DNA from: Paenibacillus pabuli
Lineage (GTDB): Bacteria > Bacillota > Bacilli > Paenibacillales > Paenibacillaceae
Assembly: GCF_039831995.1 (NCBI RefSeq)
Contig: NZ_JBDOIO010000003.1
Coordinates: forward strand, 2,790,001-2,854,000
Direction: 5' to 3'
Length of the DNA: 64,000 nt
Part shown: piece by piece, positions 44,891 to 55,112 of the stretch
How positions within the stretch are numbered: the first letter of the stretch is position 1
Layout: every line of letters begins with the position of its first letter
Notes under the pieces: model-generated
The model's database searches: none
What the model saw: only the letters and a program-made list of their open reading frames with translations
Told to the model about the DNA's origin: nothing
Position numbers and translations under genes: made by a program

Positions 44891-45889
44891 TTATACGGTT
44901 GCAGTCGTTGTTTCCCTAAATCCCTGTTCCACGGAAGTTCTGCCTTTGGCGGAACCGTCCATGTTTGCCGTGTTCACCTCATGCGTCCAAAGCTGATAAT
45001 AACCCGAATTTTTACCGTACGAGTTATCAATAAGTACGTTTGGCTTTGCCATCAGACACGAGAGGATATGTCCATGCAATCTGGAGGTATGGATTACTTC
45101 ATATTGAGCAAAGAGGCGAATGGCCTTATGCATCAGGTAGTCGCTATACACTTTCCATGTCCAGTGCACCATGACACTCCCCTTATACTTGCGCAGAGCT
45201 TTCCCGATCCAATGAACCAGTTTGCGTTCATACCTGTTATATAAGGTAGGCCAATCATAAGTGTTTCCTTGCGTTGGCGAAATGGAGGATTGCTCCGAGT
45301 TCACTTCAATATCTGTTCGCAAAAAATCCAATCTTTCTTTTCGCGGTGCATTTTTGAACTCAATAGGCCAGAGCTGATGCGCCATATCGGGAAGCAGACT
45401 GACATTACAATTCGGGAAATGCTTGAAAATTAGCTGATATGATTTCTCGTCTCGAAGAAAGAGGTGTAAATCCGAATGTTTGTTGAAGATGGATGCTGTC
45501 TTCTGTAGGGCACTTTCATTTTTGTAAAAAACGGTTTGAGGAAGCATGACTATGCGATGATGAGGATAGTTTTTCACGATTTTCTCACGCAAACTTTGGT
45601 GTGCTTCATATAAATCACCGAAATTGCCGCCACCGTGCAGCACAATGATATGATCTTTTGGGATCTCAACCTGTTCGGTAAAATCATAAACACTGTACCT
45701 CTTGGTCACCTTAATCTGATAATCCTTGAAAAAGACTTCAGTCCCCTTCATGATCAACAGATCACCGCAATTGCTATGAACGGGATAATCAATATAGAAA
45801 ATTTTCGATTTTGGAGGGACAACCTCCAATATTTGCTTCAACCGTTGCTTCAACTCATCCATGGGGTGAGTTCTTTGCGAGTTTGGCAT
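44891..45889 (-). CDS. Polysaccharide pyruvyl transferase family protein
   Basis: The 332-residue enzyme is of EpsO/PssM type, adding a pyruvate ketal to a sugar from phosphoenolpyruvate. Family features are DYPVHSNCGDLLIMKG near residue 35, VLHGGGNFGDLYE near 105, MLPQTVFYKN, and TSRLHGHILSCLM in the C-terminal half. The start at 45889 follows AAAGGAG by nine bases and overlaps the Wzx gene end by 35 bases. Pyruvylation would give the polymer negative charge. Confidence 0.9.
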   Translation of the reverse strand: MPNSQRTHPMDELKQRLKQILEVVPPKSKIFYIDYPVHSNCGDLLIMKGTEVFFKDYQIKVTKRYSVYDFTEQVEIPKDHIIVLHGGGNFGDLYEAHQSLREKIVKNYPHHRIVMLPQTVFYKNESALQKTASIFNKHSDLHLFLRDEKSYQLIFKHFPNCNVSLLPDMAHQLWPIEFKNAPRKERLDFLRTDIEVNSEQSSISPTQGNTYDWPTLYNRYERKLVHWIGKALRKYKGSVMVHWTWKVYSDYLMHKAIRLFAQYEVIHTSRLHGHILSCLMAKPNVLIDNSYGKNSGYYQLWTHEVNTANMDGSAKGRTSVEQGFRETTTATV

Positions 45890-47240
45890 CTTTCCGGGCT
45901 CCTTTGAATGGATTCTTCTCTCTAAACTGCTGCTTCAGGAATTTGATATCTTCCTTGTCATAGAGCATGCTGCGAACGGGCAGCTTGAACAGAACCGAGA
46001 TCGAGATCAGTGACATTAGAATGCGAACAAACGAACCAATTAGCAATGCAACACCAATGCCCAACAGCCCGAGCATAGGGGTAAGCACAAAAAATAACGT
46101 GACTGTCACGGTCAACGCAATGACCTGCCTGAGCACGATAACACCTGGCCTACCGAGCGCATTAAAAGCCGACGCCAGTATCCATGATCCTCCACCAACG
46201 ATGCATTCCAACGAAAGCAAGTAAAATACGCCACTGGCCTGCAAAAACTCAGGCCCGAAAAGAAGGCCTATGAAAAAACGTCCAATGAGCATACTCGGTA
46301 TGACTACGATGGTCATTAGAACCATGCTAATTCGAAAAGCTCTGCCAACAAGCAGCAGTACTTGCTCCTTCTCCATGCCTGCTACCTTTGGAAAAATAAC
46401 ATTGGTAATTGCGTTCTGTACGACATTAAACATCCTCGAAAGAGCATATACAACCGAATAAAGGCCGAAATCACGAGGTGTAAGGAGAGCAATAATGATA
46501 ATCTTATCGAACTGGGTATAAAGCGTTCCCAGCAGCTCAACACCATACACGCGGATACCATAACTGAACAAATGCACACAAGCCTTAAATTGATGGATCA
46601 ATTGAGAAATAGAAGCAAATATCTGTCGTCTCATCATGAACATGTAGGTGACCAATACAAGAAGTGTCGAAGCAAGACTTACTGCAATTGCTCGTTCTAC
46701 CGTTAGTGAACCAGCCAGCCAGAAACCGATCAAACCTAACAAATTCAACAAAGGTACGAGCAGCCTGGACAGATTATAGATGTGAAATCGTTCCGTGCCC
46801 TGGGCAGCAGCTGCCAACACTCCTGTCAATAAAAGGACCGGGACCATAAGCACCGTGTACCAGCGCGCCAGTGTGACCAATGTATCCGAGTATCCCGCTA
46901 GCCAAGAGGACATACACAGCCAACTGATCAAACCGACAATTATACTGATTGGTAGCTGTACGACGAAGCTCATTCCAATATAGGTAGATAACTGCTGCTG
47001 ATACTTTTTCACGTTGTAAATCAACGAAGTAGGCAGGCCAAATGCCGCGAGTCCGGACAGCAGTGCTGGCCAGAACAACACGGTGGCAAGTTCCCCTTTG
47101 CCCGTTGCTCCAAACATGCGGGCCGTCAGAATGGATGTAATTGTAGTTAGTGCCATAATAGCAATGTTCGCAAAACTGGTCATGAAGATGGTTTGAAGCA
47201 TACTGCGCTGTCTGGGGGGCTTAGCGATCGCTATGCTCAT
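45855..47240 (-). CDS. Oligosaccharide flippase (Wzx type)
   Basis: The 461-residue polytopic protein has 12-14 helices of the MOP/polysaccharide-transport superfamily, with an opening (SFANIAIMALTTITSILTARMFGATGKGELATVLFWPAL) typical of Wzx flippases. It would flip the undecaprenyl-linked repeat unit across the membrane. Its ATG overlaps the stop of the preceding GT2 gene in a TAATG junction. Together with Wzy and Wzz it marks a Wzx/Wzy-dependent pathway. Confidence 0.9.
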   Translation of the reverse strand: MSIAIAKPPRQRSMLQTIFMTSFANIAIMALTTITSILTARMFGATGKGELATVLFWPALLSGLAAFGLPTSLIYNVKKYQQQLSTYIGMSFVVQLPISIIVGLISWLCMSSWLAGYSDTLVTLARWYTVLMVPVLLLTGVLAAAAQGTERFHIYNLSRLLVPLLNLLGLIGFWLAGSLTVERAIAVSLASTLLVLVTYMFMMRRQIFASISQLIHQFKACVHLFSYGIRVYGVELLGTLYTQFDKIIIIALLTPRDFGLYSVVYALSRMFNVVQNAITNVIFPKVAGMEKEQVLLLVGRAFRISMVLMTIVVIPSMLIGRFFIGLLFGPEFLQASGVFYLLSLECIVGGGSWILASAFNALGRPGVIVLRQVIALTVTVTLFFVLTPMLGLLGIGVALLIGSFVRILMSLISISVLFKLPVRSMLYDKEDIKFLKQQFREKNPFKGARKDAKLAKNSPHG

Positions 47241-48136
47241 TACGTATTCAATCCTTTGCCATTGCGGAATGAGCCTACTATCGTTCCATTACGATAGGAA
47301 ATTTTGGCCATCTGACTGGTTACCTTTTTTACATTGTTAAAGGAGATTGCAATAAGTAAAGCCGACTGTGCAATTCGAATCAGATGTTTATAAATTCCCC
47401 ATGCGCTCTTTTGATAGCGGGTTGCATCACTAATCCCCTGCCAGTATACCCGGCGCAACAACCAACGCTTATTTAGCCTGCTTTTGGCAATCTTATGTTC
47501 TACAACCGCATATGGACTGTAATATATTTTATGAACTAATCGGACCCGGCCAATGAGTTCGCTCTCTTCGCTCGACATCAGGTTATTTCCTACACGTCCT
47601 AGATCCACTCTAAATGGCTGGATCTCCTTAAATATACTCTTTCTAAATGATACATTTGCTCCAAATGGAATATGGGGAGCCTTCATCTCCACGATACTGT
47701 CAGAAAAGTCCATTACGGTATACAAACTCACAATATCATCTGGAATCCACTCCGGTTTTCCACCTTCCCAGATGGGCACGATCTTACCACCCACACAACC
47801 TATGTCAGGGTCCATATCAAATATTTTGATAACTTCGTCAACCCAGGTGGGAGCAGCAAGGGCATCGTCATCCAAAAACATCACAAACTCGCCTTTTGCT
47901 TCCTCAATAGCCCTGTTCCTTGCATAGGACAACCCTAACTGTGGCTCAAAAATATAACGCACATGTTCGGGAAAACCCAAGGATGCGAACAATTCTTTCG
48001 TATTATCTGTAGAACGATTATCAATAACCAAAATTTCATACGCCGTGTAGTCCGAATCACCTTTTAATATACTATCAACAGCCTGCATGGTGTCATTACC
48101 CCTGTTATGTGTACAGATGGCTACTGATGCCCTCAT
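47240..48136 (-). CDS. Glycosyltransferase family 2
   Basis: The 298-residue GT-A enzyme opens with SVAICTHNRGNDTMQAVDSIL. It has the nucleotide-binding VIDNRSTDNT and metal-binding DDD in MFLDDDALAAP, and a probable acidic catalytic region near SSEESELIGRVRL. It is cytosolic or membrane-peripheral and extends the EPS repeat unit. GAGGTGA precedes the ATG. The sugar cannot be told. Confidence 0.92.
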   Translation of the reverse strand: MRASVAICTHNRGNDTMQAVDSILKGDSDYTAYEILVIDNRSTDNTKELFASLGFPEHVRYIFEPQLGLSYARNRAIEEAKGEFVMFLDDDALAAPTWVDEVIKIFDMDPDIGCVGGKIVPIWEGGKPEWIPDDIVSLYTVMDFSDSIVEMKAPHIPFGANVSFRKSIFKEIQPFRVDLGRVGNNLMSSEESELIGRVRLVHKIYYSPYAVVEHKIAKSRLNKRWLLRRVYWQGISDATRYQKSAWGIYKHLIRIAQSALLIAISFNNVKKVTSQMAKISYRNGTIVGSFRNGKGLNT

Positions 48137-48169
48137 CTTCTCACCTCAAAATATGCAGTTTTTTTGTGC

Positions 48170-49315
48170 TCAGGCCAGTTGTCTTAACAGCTGACCCCGA
48201 TGTGACCAAAGACAATGGTTGATGACCCAGTCATGGCCATTTTCACCGAGTTTTTGTGCCAGTTCCTCATCCACCACCAATTGTTCGATCCGGTCCGCAA
48301 TCTCGCTTTCGTCCAATGGATCGACGAGATAACCGGTAACGCGATCCCTGACGGCATCGGGAATACCGCCGCTATTGCCGCCAATGACTGGTAACCGGTA
48401 ATAGTTAGCTTCCAGAAATACAATCCCGAAACCTTCGACATCACCTTTTTCCTTAATATCTCGACTGGGCATGATGAACAGGTCAGAGCATTGATACAAT
48501 TGATGAAGTTCGTGATCGGGGATGCCCCCTGTAAAAACCACGACATCTTCCAGAGCATACAGTCCAACCAAACGTTCCAGTTCACTTCGATAAGGACCTT
48601 CACCACAAATGACATATTTCAGATGGGGAATGTGCTGAGTGACATGACGAATCGCTCTCAGTGTAATGTCATGTCCTTTCCGCTCCACCAACCTTGAAAC
48701 GGTAATCAACACTTTTTTTCCATGTAAACCATACTTATTCCGTACATCCTCTTCCTCACTTGCAGCACTCTTCAACTTACCTATGTTTAGTCCAGGTGGA
48801 ATGATCACGATTCGTTCTTCCCGAATGCCTAATTCAATCAGTCTCGATCTGGTATATTGACTATTGGCTATCACCTTATCGGAACGTCGCAAAATGTACA
48901 TTAAAACCGGAAAAAGCTTGCTGTTCTGCATACCCATGACGTCCAGTCCATGAACGTAGGTGAAGTATCTGGTACCAAAGCAAGTTTTCATGACTGGTCC
49001 AGCAATCCCCACAGGAAACACATTGATAAAATGGATTTCGTCTGTCTTTTTGCGCCATTTCAGCACGACTAGCTGGATCATTAAAATAAGTTGTGAGATA
49101 AGCAAGAGTACTTTATTCGAGTTCCAGAAAATGCGCTTGCGTATAATTTCAAATTCTGCTTCCTCGTCAAACTGCCTGGCCTGCTCCGTATTTTTGATTT
49201 TATTGGTCAGAACCGTGGTTTCCTCCGCAGGCATCTGGGAGATTAGCCCATAAGCATAATCATGAATTCCGCCTTTTTCAGGGGGGAAATCAATTGCTAC
49301 AAAAACTTTTTTCAT
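48170..49315 (-). CDS. Glycosyltransferase family 4 (EPS)
   Basis: The 381-residue GT-B enzyme has VAIDFPPEKGGIHDYAYGL at the start, TVSRLVERKGHD near the inter-domain hinge and the donor-site stretch FIMPSRDIKEKGDVEGFGIVFLEANYY (the GT4 EX7E acids). GGGAGA precedes the ATG. It is one of four GT4 enzymes here that build the polysaccharide repeat. Confidence 0.92.
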   Translation of the reverse strand: MKKVFVAIDFPPEKGGIHDYAYGLISQMPAEETTVLTNKIKNTEQARQFDEEAEFEIIRKRIFWNSNKVLLLISQLILMIQLVVLKWRKKTDEIHFINVFPVGIAGPVMKTCFGTRYFTYVHGLDVMGMQNSKLFPVLMYILRRSDKVIANSQYTRSRLIELGIREERIVIIPPGLNIGKLKSAASEEEDVRNKYGLHGKKVLITVSRLVERKGHDITLRAIRHVTQHIPHLKYVICGEGPYRSELERLVGLYALEDVVVFTGGIPDHELHQLYQCSDLFIMPSRDIKEKGDVEGFGIVFLEANYYRLPVIGGNSGGIPDAVRDRVTGYLVDPLDESEIADRIEQLVVDEELAQKLGENGHDWVINHCLWSHRGQLLRQLA

Positions 49316-49351
49316 ATCCGTATCTCCCTTGAAAGACCGTGGCCAGCCTCT

Positions 49352-50434
49352 TTATACCGTATTCATGATAATATTGACCGTATCTTTGGCACATTTGTTC
49401 CAGGAAAAGAAAGCAGAATGTTCCTTGCCCTTGGTGGACAACTGACGTCCGAGCTCTGGATCGGATGTAATCTCCACCAGACGTGCAGCAGCTTCCTGCG
49501 GATGGTGTGGATCAAAATACAGCCCTGCGTCACCGCATACTTCCGGAATAGACCCACGGGAGGAAACAATCACCGGACATCCCAGAGCCATTGCCTCCAG
49601 CGGTGGCAATCCAAACCCCTCGTACAATGAAGGGAAAATGAAACCGGCCGCATGTTCATACAATGCTTTTAACTCCTCATCAGAGACGTAACCAACCCAA
49701 TTAACCCCATCTGAATCGCTGACCTCGTGATTGCCGAATACCTTGCTGTTTTTGGATCCGACAATAACAACGCTCAGATTTTGAGCCTTCACTTCAGGTA
49801 ATATCTCTAAAATTAATTTGAAATTTTTATATGGATTCATTGTGCTGACAGCCAGTACATAAGGTGACTGAATACCATACTTTTCTAAAGTTCCTTGAGC
49901 AGCCTGCCTGTCATGAATATGATCTATTCCCAAATGGGTAACAGAAACCTTCTGCGCAGCAATTTTACAATGTTGGATCAGTTCTCCTTTGGAGAAATTG
50001 GATACCGTAATTACCTTTTTGGATATCCTCCCCAACCTAACCGTCAAAAACTGGTACCACGAACGAAACGCAAACGAAAATGCTTTAGGATAACTGAATA
50101 CGGAAGCATCGTGAATGGTTACAACTTGATTTCGTTTAAAGGCTGGTCCCGTATTGCAAAGATTGATCAGCAACCCTCCCCTTGAATATAGGGGAAGTTC
50201 CAATTGCTCCCACACATGTCCCTTCAATTTGCCAACTACCTGATGACGAATGTGCTTCAGTTCAAGCTGAGTAATCACATTAGCCGGAGACAGCAGACAA
50301 AACTCGTATCTCGTTCCATCCACTTCCCCAATGTCAATCAACTTGTCGATCTCCTTTACGAGTTCAATCGCATATCGTTGTACCCCCGTAACGGTCTGGG
50401 TCAGAAAACGGGCGTTAATGTATATTGTAATCAT
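49352..50434 (-). CDS. Glycosyltransferase family 4 (mannosyltransferase-like)
   Basis: The product of about 360 residues is a GT-B enzyme: [24 protein letters not shown] at the start, [11 protein letters not shown] in the middle, and [25 protein letters not shown] with the EX7E pair. The form resembles GT4 mannosyltransferases. The start at 50434 has GGAG six bases upstream, just after the stop of the preceding gene. Confidence 0.9.
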   Translation of the reverse strand: MITIYINARFLTQTVTGVQRYAIELVKEIDKLIDIGEVDGTRYEFCLLSPANVITQLELKHIRHQVVGKLKGHVWEQLELPLYSRGGLLINLCNTGPAFKRNQVVTIHDASVFSYPKAFSFAFRSWYQFLTVRLGRISKKVITVSNFSKGELIQHCKIAAQKVSVTHLGIDHIHDRQAAQGTLEKYGIQSPYVLAVSTMNPYKNFKLILEILPEVKAQNLSVVIVGSKNSKVFGNHEVSDSDGVNWVGYVSDEELKALYEHAAGFIFPSLYEGFGLPPLEAMALGCPVIVSSRGSIPEVCGDAGLYFDPHHPQEAAARLVEITSDPELGRQLSTKGKEHSAFFSWNKCAKDTVNIIMNTV

Positions 50435-50435
50435 G

Positions 50436-51599
50436 TCATTCTCCATTTCTGTTCGGAATTTCGAGATGTGAGGTCATGTGAGCCTCTTGAGAAGTAACAC
50501 TCATATTCCGAGCCTCATAATATAGGCTCACAAATTCTTCATTCATGCGATCGGCACTAAATTTATCCTTGTATATGCCATGACCCACTTCACCCATAGC
50601 AGTCAACGTTTGTTTGTCTAACTTCTTCAAAATCTCCAGCAGTTCTTCTGGTTGGTCCAGATCAAAGATGTAACCGTTCACTTCATGCGAGACTACTTCC
50701 GGTAAGGATGAACGATTACTTGCTATTACCGCTTTCCGATTCTTCATTGCCTCCAGAGCGACCAGCGGTAAGCCTTCCCACCTGGATGGCATAATCACTG
50801 CATCGCATTGCTGGTAATAACGGTCAATTGAGGCATTATCCACCCAACCCAGTCGAGTAACATTTTCAGGGAAATGCCATTCGTTCTTCTCCAACACGCT
50901 GTCCCCAATAACATACAGCCGGATCAGTTCTTGAAGTTCCGGATGTTTGCCCAACACCTCAAGCAGAACGTCCAGTCCCTTCTGTCGGTCAAACCGACCA
51001 ACGAACAAAAGTTGAATTACCTCTGAAGCTTCAGCGTAGTTCCAGTCAGGAAGTGCAGTCTGTTCGGCTGGAGCATTTGTTTTTCGATCCCGCAGGCCAC
51101 TGTATACAAACCTTGATTTGACTGGAGACATGCCCAGCCTTACGGACTGTTCCAGTTCATATTTGGAAATATTGACGATGAAATCCGTTTTTAGTTCAAG
51201 AATCTTCTCAATCATGAAATAAGCCTTTTTATTGATAGGCTTGGTATCCATGAGAAAAGACCAACCATGCGAGCAATACAATACACTTGCTTTGCGTGGA
51301 GAAACAAAAAACAAGCCCCTTGCAAGCATCCCCGCAAAAGAGCTATGAACGTGAATAATATCTGGTTGAATTTGCTTAATGGCTTGATGGATCTGTCTCA
51401 TAGCAGAAAAAAAGTGCTTCGGATGCCGCTTATACTTATATCGTACAATCCGATCCGGTTCCAAATCGAAATCTGAAGCAGAATTGTAATCACTCATTAA
51501 CAGATACACATCGAAAAAACGACGTTGATATGCAACAACTTCGTTTAAATAAGTTGCCACTCCCCCAACAACGTATTCCCCTATATGCAACACTTTCAT
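50436..51599 (-). CDS. Glycosyltransferase family 4 (EpsD-like)
   Basis: The 387-residue GT-B enzyme has GEYVVGGVATYLNEVV, HVHSSFAGMLARG (catalytic His region), FVGRFDRQKGLDVLLEVL and VIMPSRWEGLPLVALEAMKNRKAVI (EX7E). The Wzy stop and this start overlap as ATGA, so translation is coupled. Substrate unknown. Confidence 0.92.
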   Translation of the reverse strand: MKVLHIGEYVVGGVATYLNEVVAYQRRFFDVYLLMSDYNSASDFDLEPDRIVRYKYKRHPKHFFSAMRQIHQAIKQIQPDIIHVHSSFAGMLARGLFFVSPRKASVLYCSHGWSFLMDTKPINKKAYFMIEKILELKTDFIVNISKYELEQSVRLGMSPVKSRFVYSGLRDRKTNAPAEQTALPDWNYAEASEVIQLLFVGRFDRQKGLDVLLEVLGKHPELQELIRLYVIGDSVLEKNEWHFPENVTRLGWVDNASIDRYYQQCDAVIMPSRWEGLPLVALEAMKNRKAVIASNRSSLPEVVSHEVNGYIFDLDQPEELLEILKKLDKQTLTAMGEVGHGIYKDKFSADRMNEEFVSLYYEARNMSVTSQEAHMTSHLEIPNRNGE

Positions 51600-52909
51600 T
51601 TAAGCTCACCCGTTTCATATGGTATATCGCCTGCTTCGCGTTGTTGATAAAGGGCCATGCCGATGACGATCCAGATCGATATATTGCCGGGGAACATCTC
51701 GAGTACGTTCGTCGTAAGACTTGATGCCGCCACTCCGACGCCAAGAGCAATCGCCATTTGCGGTAAACCCATGATGTTTACAGAAGGCAGCCGATTCATT
51801 CGTTTCACAAGGCAGATCATGATCCACATAAATAAGGCAAGCCAATACAACATGCCAAACCACCCTGTCTGTTCATAAAACGAAAAATATTGATTGTCTA
51901 CGGCAAAGTTATTCGATTGTAAACCAATGACATGTGTTCTTCTACTGGCTGCACCTACAGAGCCAATCCCATTTCCTATTATTCCTGCCATTGAGTAAGG
52001 TGAGGTCAGATTTGCACCCCAGGCCTGAAAACGGTCCATCAAGGAGCTCACGGACAGAAGATTATAGCTATTCAGCATCTGGGTGCCCAGCATTGCGCCA
52101 GCGGGAAGCAGCAGAAACACACCTGCCAGCAGTAGCACGTTTTGTTTATTGTATTTCCGAACACGGAGAAGAAACATAACAATCTGATAAACAATCCAAA
52201 GAACCAACGCAGACCGAATGGTGGATAAAAGCAAAAAACTGATCGTCAGCAACTGGATACTTAGACGTATTAGTCTGTTCTTTTCCGCCAAACGAATTCT
52301 CTCAGCGATCAAACCTGAAATCAATAGAGCATACGCGTAGCCGTCAGGCGAATATGTGATCGAGGACAGTCTCGGCACACCTTCGAGATAGTGTTTAATG
52401 TTTACTCCATAGATAAAACCAAGTGAAATCAACTTATCTATGCCAAGTGAATATTGGATCAACCAGCCTGCAATCAACAAAAAGAAGATGATCAGATTCG
52501 TTCTGGCAAATACGTAAATCCCTTTTACCTTGGCAATAAACATTCCCGCAAAAATCATTAGGATGGGTAAGAATGTTATTTTAAGCCCGTAGATTAACGT
52601 AACTATGCTTTTGCCCAAAAGTAGGTTAAGTGAACCAATTACAACTATGGACCCGAGCAAAAATAGAAAAGGAATGATGAATTTTTGCTCGCTACGATAT
52701 ACTTTACTTAAGGCATATACAGCGATTAGTACCATTCCAGCATCCTTTAGAGAACGGATAAAAATGTTGTCCACGTAAATGGATATAAGCCCGTAGCATG
52801 AAAGGTAAACCACTAAGATATGCATGAGTACTTTGAACAAGGCATGATTGGATTCATCTTGGGTTCTTACGTATACCGGTGTGCCTCTATTCATGGAAAT
52901 AATGTGCAT
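51596..52909 (-). CDS. O-antigen/EPS polymerase-like protein (Wzy type)
   Basis: The protein of about 437 residues is polytopic with 10-12 helices and a long loop containing GIIGNGIGSVGAASRR, as in O-antigen ligase/Wzy-family proteins. It would polymerise the flipped repeat units outside the membrane. ATG 52909 follows GGAGGT closely; the ATG at 52921, overlapping the previous stop (TAATG), is an alternative. Confidence 0.87.
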   Translation of the reverse strand: MHIISMNRGTPVYVRTQDESNHALFKVLMHILVVYLSCYGLISIYVDNIFIRSLKDAGMVLIAVYALSKVYRSEQKFIIPFLFLLGSIVVIGSLNLLLGKSIVTLIYGLKITFLPILMIFAGMFIAKVKGIYVFARTNLIIFFLLIAGWLIQYSLGIDKLISLGFIYGVNIKHYLEGVPRLSSITYSPDGYAYALLISGLIAERIRLAEKNRLIRLSIQLLTISFLLLSTIRSALVLWIVYQIVMFLLRVRKYNKQNVLLLAGVFLLLPAGAMLGTQMLNSYNLLSVSSLMDRFQAWGANLTSPYSMAGIIGNGIGSVGAASRRTHVIGLQSNNFAVDNQYFSFYEQTGWFGMLYWLALFMWIMICLVKRMNRLPSVNIMGLPQMAIALGVGVAASSLTTNVLEMFPGNISIWIVIGMALYQQREAGDIPYETGELK

Positions 52910-52920
52910 GTTAACCTCCA

Positions 52921-54105
52921 TTACCTGATCAGCTTTTCGTAAATGTCCATATGCTCCTGAAGCAGGTAAGCTTCATTAAAGGTTTGGCTATGCAAATGGC
53001 ATTGCTCTTTTAGCTGCAATTTCTCGGACTCGCTCAAGCGATAGTAATGCGTGATTGACTGTGCAATGGCTTCGGCATGATGAGCAGGGAAGGCAAACTC
53101 TTCAGTGTCTAATAGTATCTCTGCCATGCCTCCAACACGCGAAGCATACACAGGTGTCCCTACCTGGTAAGCTTCTATTACAACTCTTCCAAATGGCTCA
53201 TCCCATGTTGACGGTACGATGATCAGGTCCATCGCTGCCATCTGTCCTGCAATTTCTGCTTTCGCCACTTTTCCCTTAAACTCGATGCGATCATCCGAAG
53301 CCGCTGAATGCTGCAAGGTAGAAAGTAGCGGCCCTTCTCCAAAAATACATAGTTGACCAGCAATATTTTGATCCAGTGATTTAATAGCATCAATTAAATA
53401 ATGGACACCTTTCACTTCAGTTAACTGTCCAAAGTATCCAATTTTCAACGGATGGTTCACGTTAACCACTTTCTGTTTATACAATTCCGTAACGGATCGG
53501 CCACTCTCTACGATATTATGAACTACATGTTTGTTTGAGTCTTCAAAGAACCCCAGCGAAGTATGACTGCCCAAGATATGGTTGGAAATGCCTATGACCG
53601 AAGATATTGTCCGACTGAATCTCTTTGAAATCGTTCTGTATATTTTGGAGTATGCAGATAGGTTGATTGGATCAATCAGGGAAAAATCCCGTAGCGTATG
53701 CACCACAGGAATGCCCATTTCATATGCTGCTCTCCAGATCGCCAGGCTAAGACCCGGGAGATTCTGTGTATGAATCAGCTCAGGCCTTGCTTTGGCTAGA
53801 TACTGCTTCATGTGCTGGTACTGTCTTACATTAAAAATATCTTGAAGGCGCCACATGATTTTGCTCGGAACGGATACACTTCGGTTGGCGTCTCCAATCC
53901 AATATCGATTGTTGTAAGGTAAACGGACAACATGAATTCCATTCACTTGGTCTAATCGAATCTCTCTTTGACTATGTTCTCCGACAGTCAAGACTTCGAC
54001 TTCATAATGACTACTCAGTGTCTGTGCAAGGATTTGCGTTGATATCTCAGCCCCGCCAATGATATGCGGAGGATATAAACTGTGGGCAATTAATATTTTA
54101 TGCAC
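52921..54105 (-). CDS. Glycosyltransferase family 4 (EPS)
   Basis: The 394-residue GT-B enzyme opens ILIAHSLYPPHIIGGAEISTQILA. It has IHTQNLPGLSLAIWRAA (acceptor His), IGYFGQLTEVKGVHYLIDAI and LIIVPSTWDEPFGRVVIEAYQVG (EX7E). It has a GTG start. It lies directly upstream of Wzy and belongs to the repeat-unit assembly set. Confidence 0.9.
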   Translation of the reverse strand: MHKILIAHSLYPPHIIGGAEISTQILAQTLSSHYEVEVLTVGEHSQREIRLDQVNGIHVVRLPYNNRYWIGDANRSVSVPSKIMWRLQDIFNVRQYQHMKQYLAKARPELIHTQNLPGLSLAIWRAAYEMGIPVVHTLRDFSLIDPINLSAYSKIYRTISKRFSRTISSVIGISNHILGSHTSLGFFEDSNKHVVHNIVESGRSVTELYKQKVVNVNHPLKIGYFGQLTEVKGVHYLIDAIKSLDQNIAGQLCIFGEGPLLSTLQHSAASDDRIEFKGKVAKAEIAGQMAAMDLIIVPSTWDEPFGRVVIEAYQVGTPVYASRVGGMAEILLDTEEFAFPAHHAEAIAQSITHYYRLSESEKLQLKEQCHLHSQTFNEAYLLQEHMDIYEKLIR

Positions 54106-54130
54106 TTATCTCATCTCACTTTGATCAGCT

Positions 54131-55093
54131 TCATGGCGTTTCCTGCAATGTGGCACGAACATTCTCAATCGTCAGCTTCAGCCCTGTTTCCAGTGAAATT
54201 TCCGGTTCCCAGCCGAGCACTGTACGTGCCTTATCAATCACAGGACGACGGACTTTGGGATCATCCTGAGGCAAAGGCAGGAATACCAGCTTGCTGTCGG
54301 ATTGGGCCAACTTTTTTACCAAATACGCCACTTCAAGGACAGTGTACTCCGTTGGGTTGCCGATATTAATAATCTCTCCATTCGCCTCTTCGGTTTCCAT
54401 CATTTTTTGCAGACCACGAATATTGTCATCCACATAACAGAACGAGCGGGTTTGAGAGCCATCCCCATAAACGGTGATGTCCTGCCCCGTGAGTGCCTGA
54501 GTCACAAAATTAGAAATGACACGGCCATCATCATTCCGCAAACCGGATGAATACGTATTAAATATGCGCGCTACTTTAACGGGAACTCTGTGTTTCGTGT
54601 AGTATTCATAACAAAAAACTTCGCCCAAACGTTTGGCCTCATCGTAACAGGCTCTAGGTCCCCAGGTGTTCACATTTCCGCGATAACTCTCAGGCTGTGG
54701 ATGCACCTCAGGATCTCCATACGCTTCACTTGTACTTGAAAATAGGAACTTCGCTCCCTTGGTTCGAGCGAGTTCAAGCATATGATAAGTGCCCTGTGTG
54801 TTCACCCATATGGTACCGATTGAATCCGCTTGATAAAATTTGGGTGAGGCCGGCGACGCGAGATGGTACACCTCATCCACAGGCTGATTAGCCAGAAAAT
54901 CGAGTGAAGCCTGCAGAGTGACATCGGCTTTTTGAAAATGGAAGAGATGGCTATTCGCCACCTCTTCCAGGTTACTGGCCACGCCTGTCGACAGGTTATC
55001 AATTCCTGTAACCTGATGACCTTGATGAATTAAAGATTTGACCAGGTGTGAGCCCAAGAAGCCAGCTGCGCCCGTCACTACAATATGTTTCAA
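54131..55093 (-). CDS. UDP-glucuronate decarboxylase (UDP-xylose synthase)-like NAD-dependent epimerase/dehydratase
   Basis: The protein of about 320 residues is a short-chain dehydrogenase. Features are VTGAAGFLGSHLVKSL, EVYHLASPASPKFYQ, SSTSEAYGDPEVHPQ and the catalytic Tyr-x3-Lys in RACYDEAKRLGE, close to UXS enzymes. UXS converts UDP-glucuronate, made by Ugd in this locus, to UDP-xylose. The start is uncertain: TTG 55093 is ten bases after GGAG, while GTG 55102 is only one base from it. Confidence 0.85.
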   Translation of the reverse strand: MKHIVVTGAAGFLGSHLVKSLIHQGHQVTGIDNLSTGVASNLEEVANSHLFHFQKADVTLQASLDFLANQPVDEVYHLASPASPKFYQADSIGTIWVNTQGTYHMLELARTKGAKFLFSSTSEAYGDPEVHPQPESYRGNVNTWGPRACYDEAKRLGEVFCYEYYTKHRVPVKVARIFNTYSSGLRNDDGRVISNFVTQALTGQDITVYGDGSQTRSFCYVDDNIRGLQKMMETEEANGEIINIGNPTEYTVLEVAYLVKKLAQSDSKLVFLPLPQDDPKVRRPVIDKARTVLGWEPEISLETGLKLTIENVRATLQETP

Positions 55094-55112
55094 TTCGTTC
55101 ACGCTCCATCCA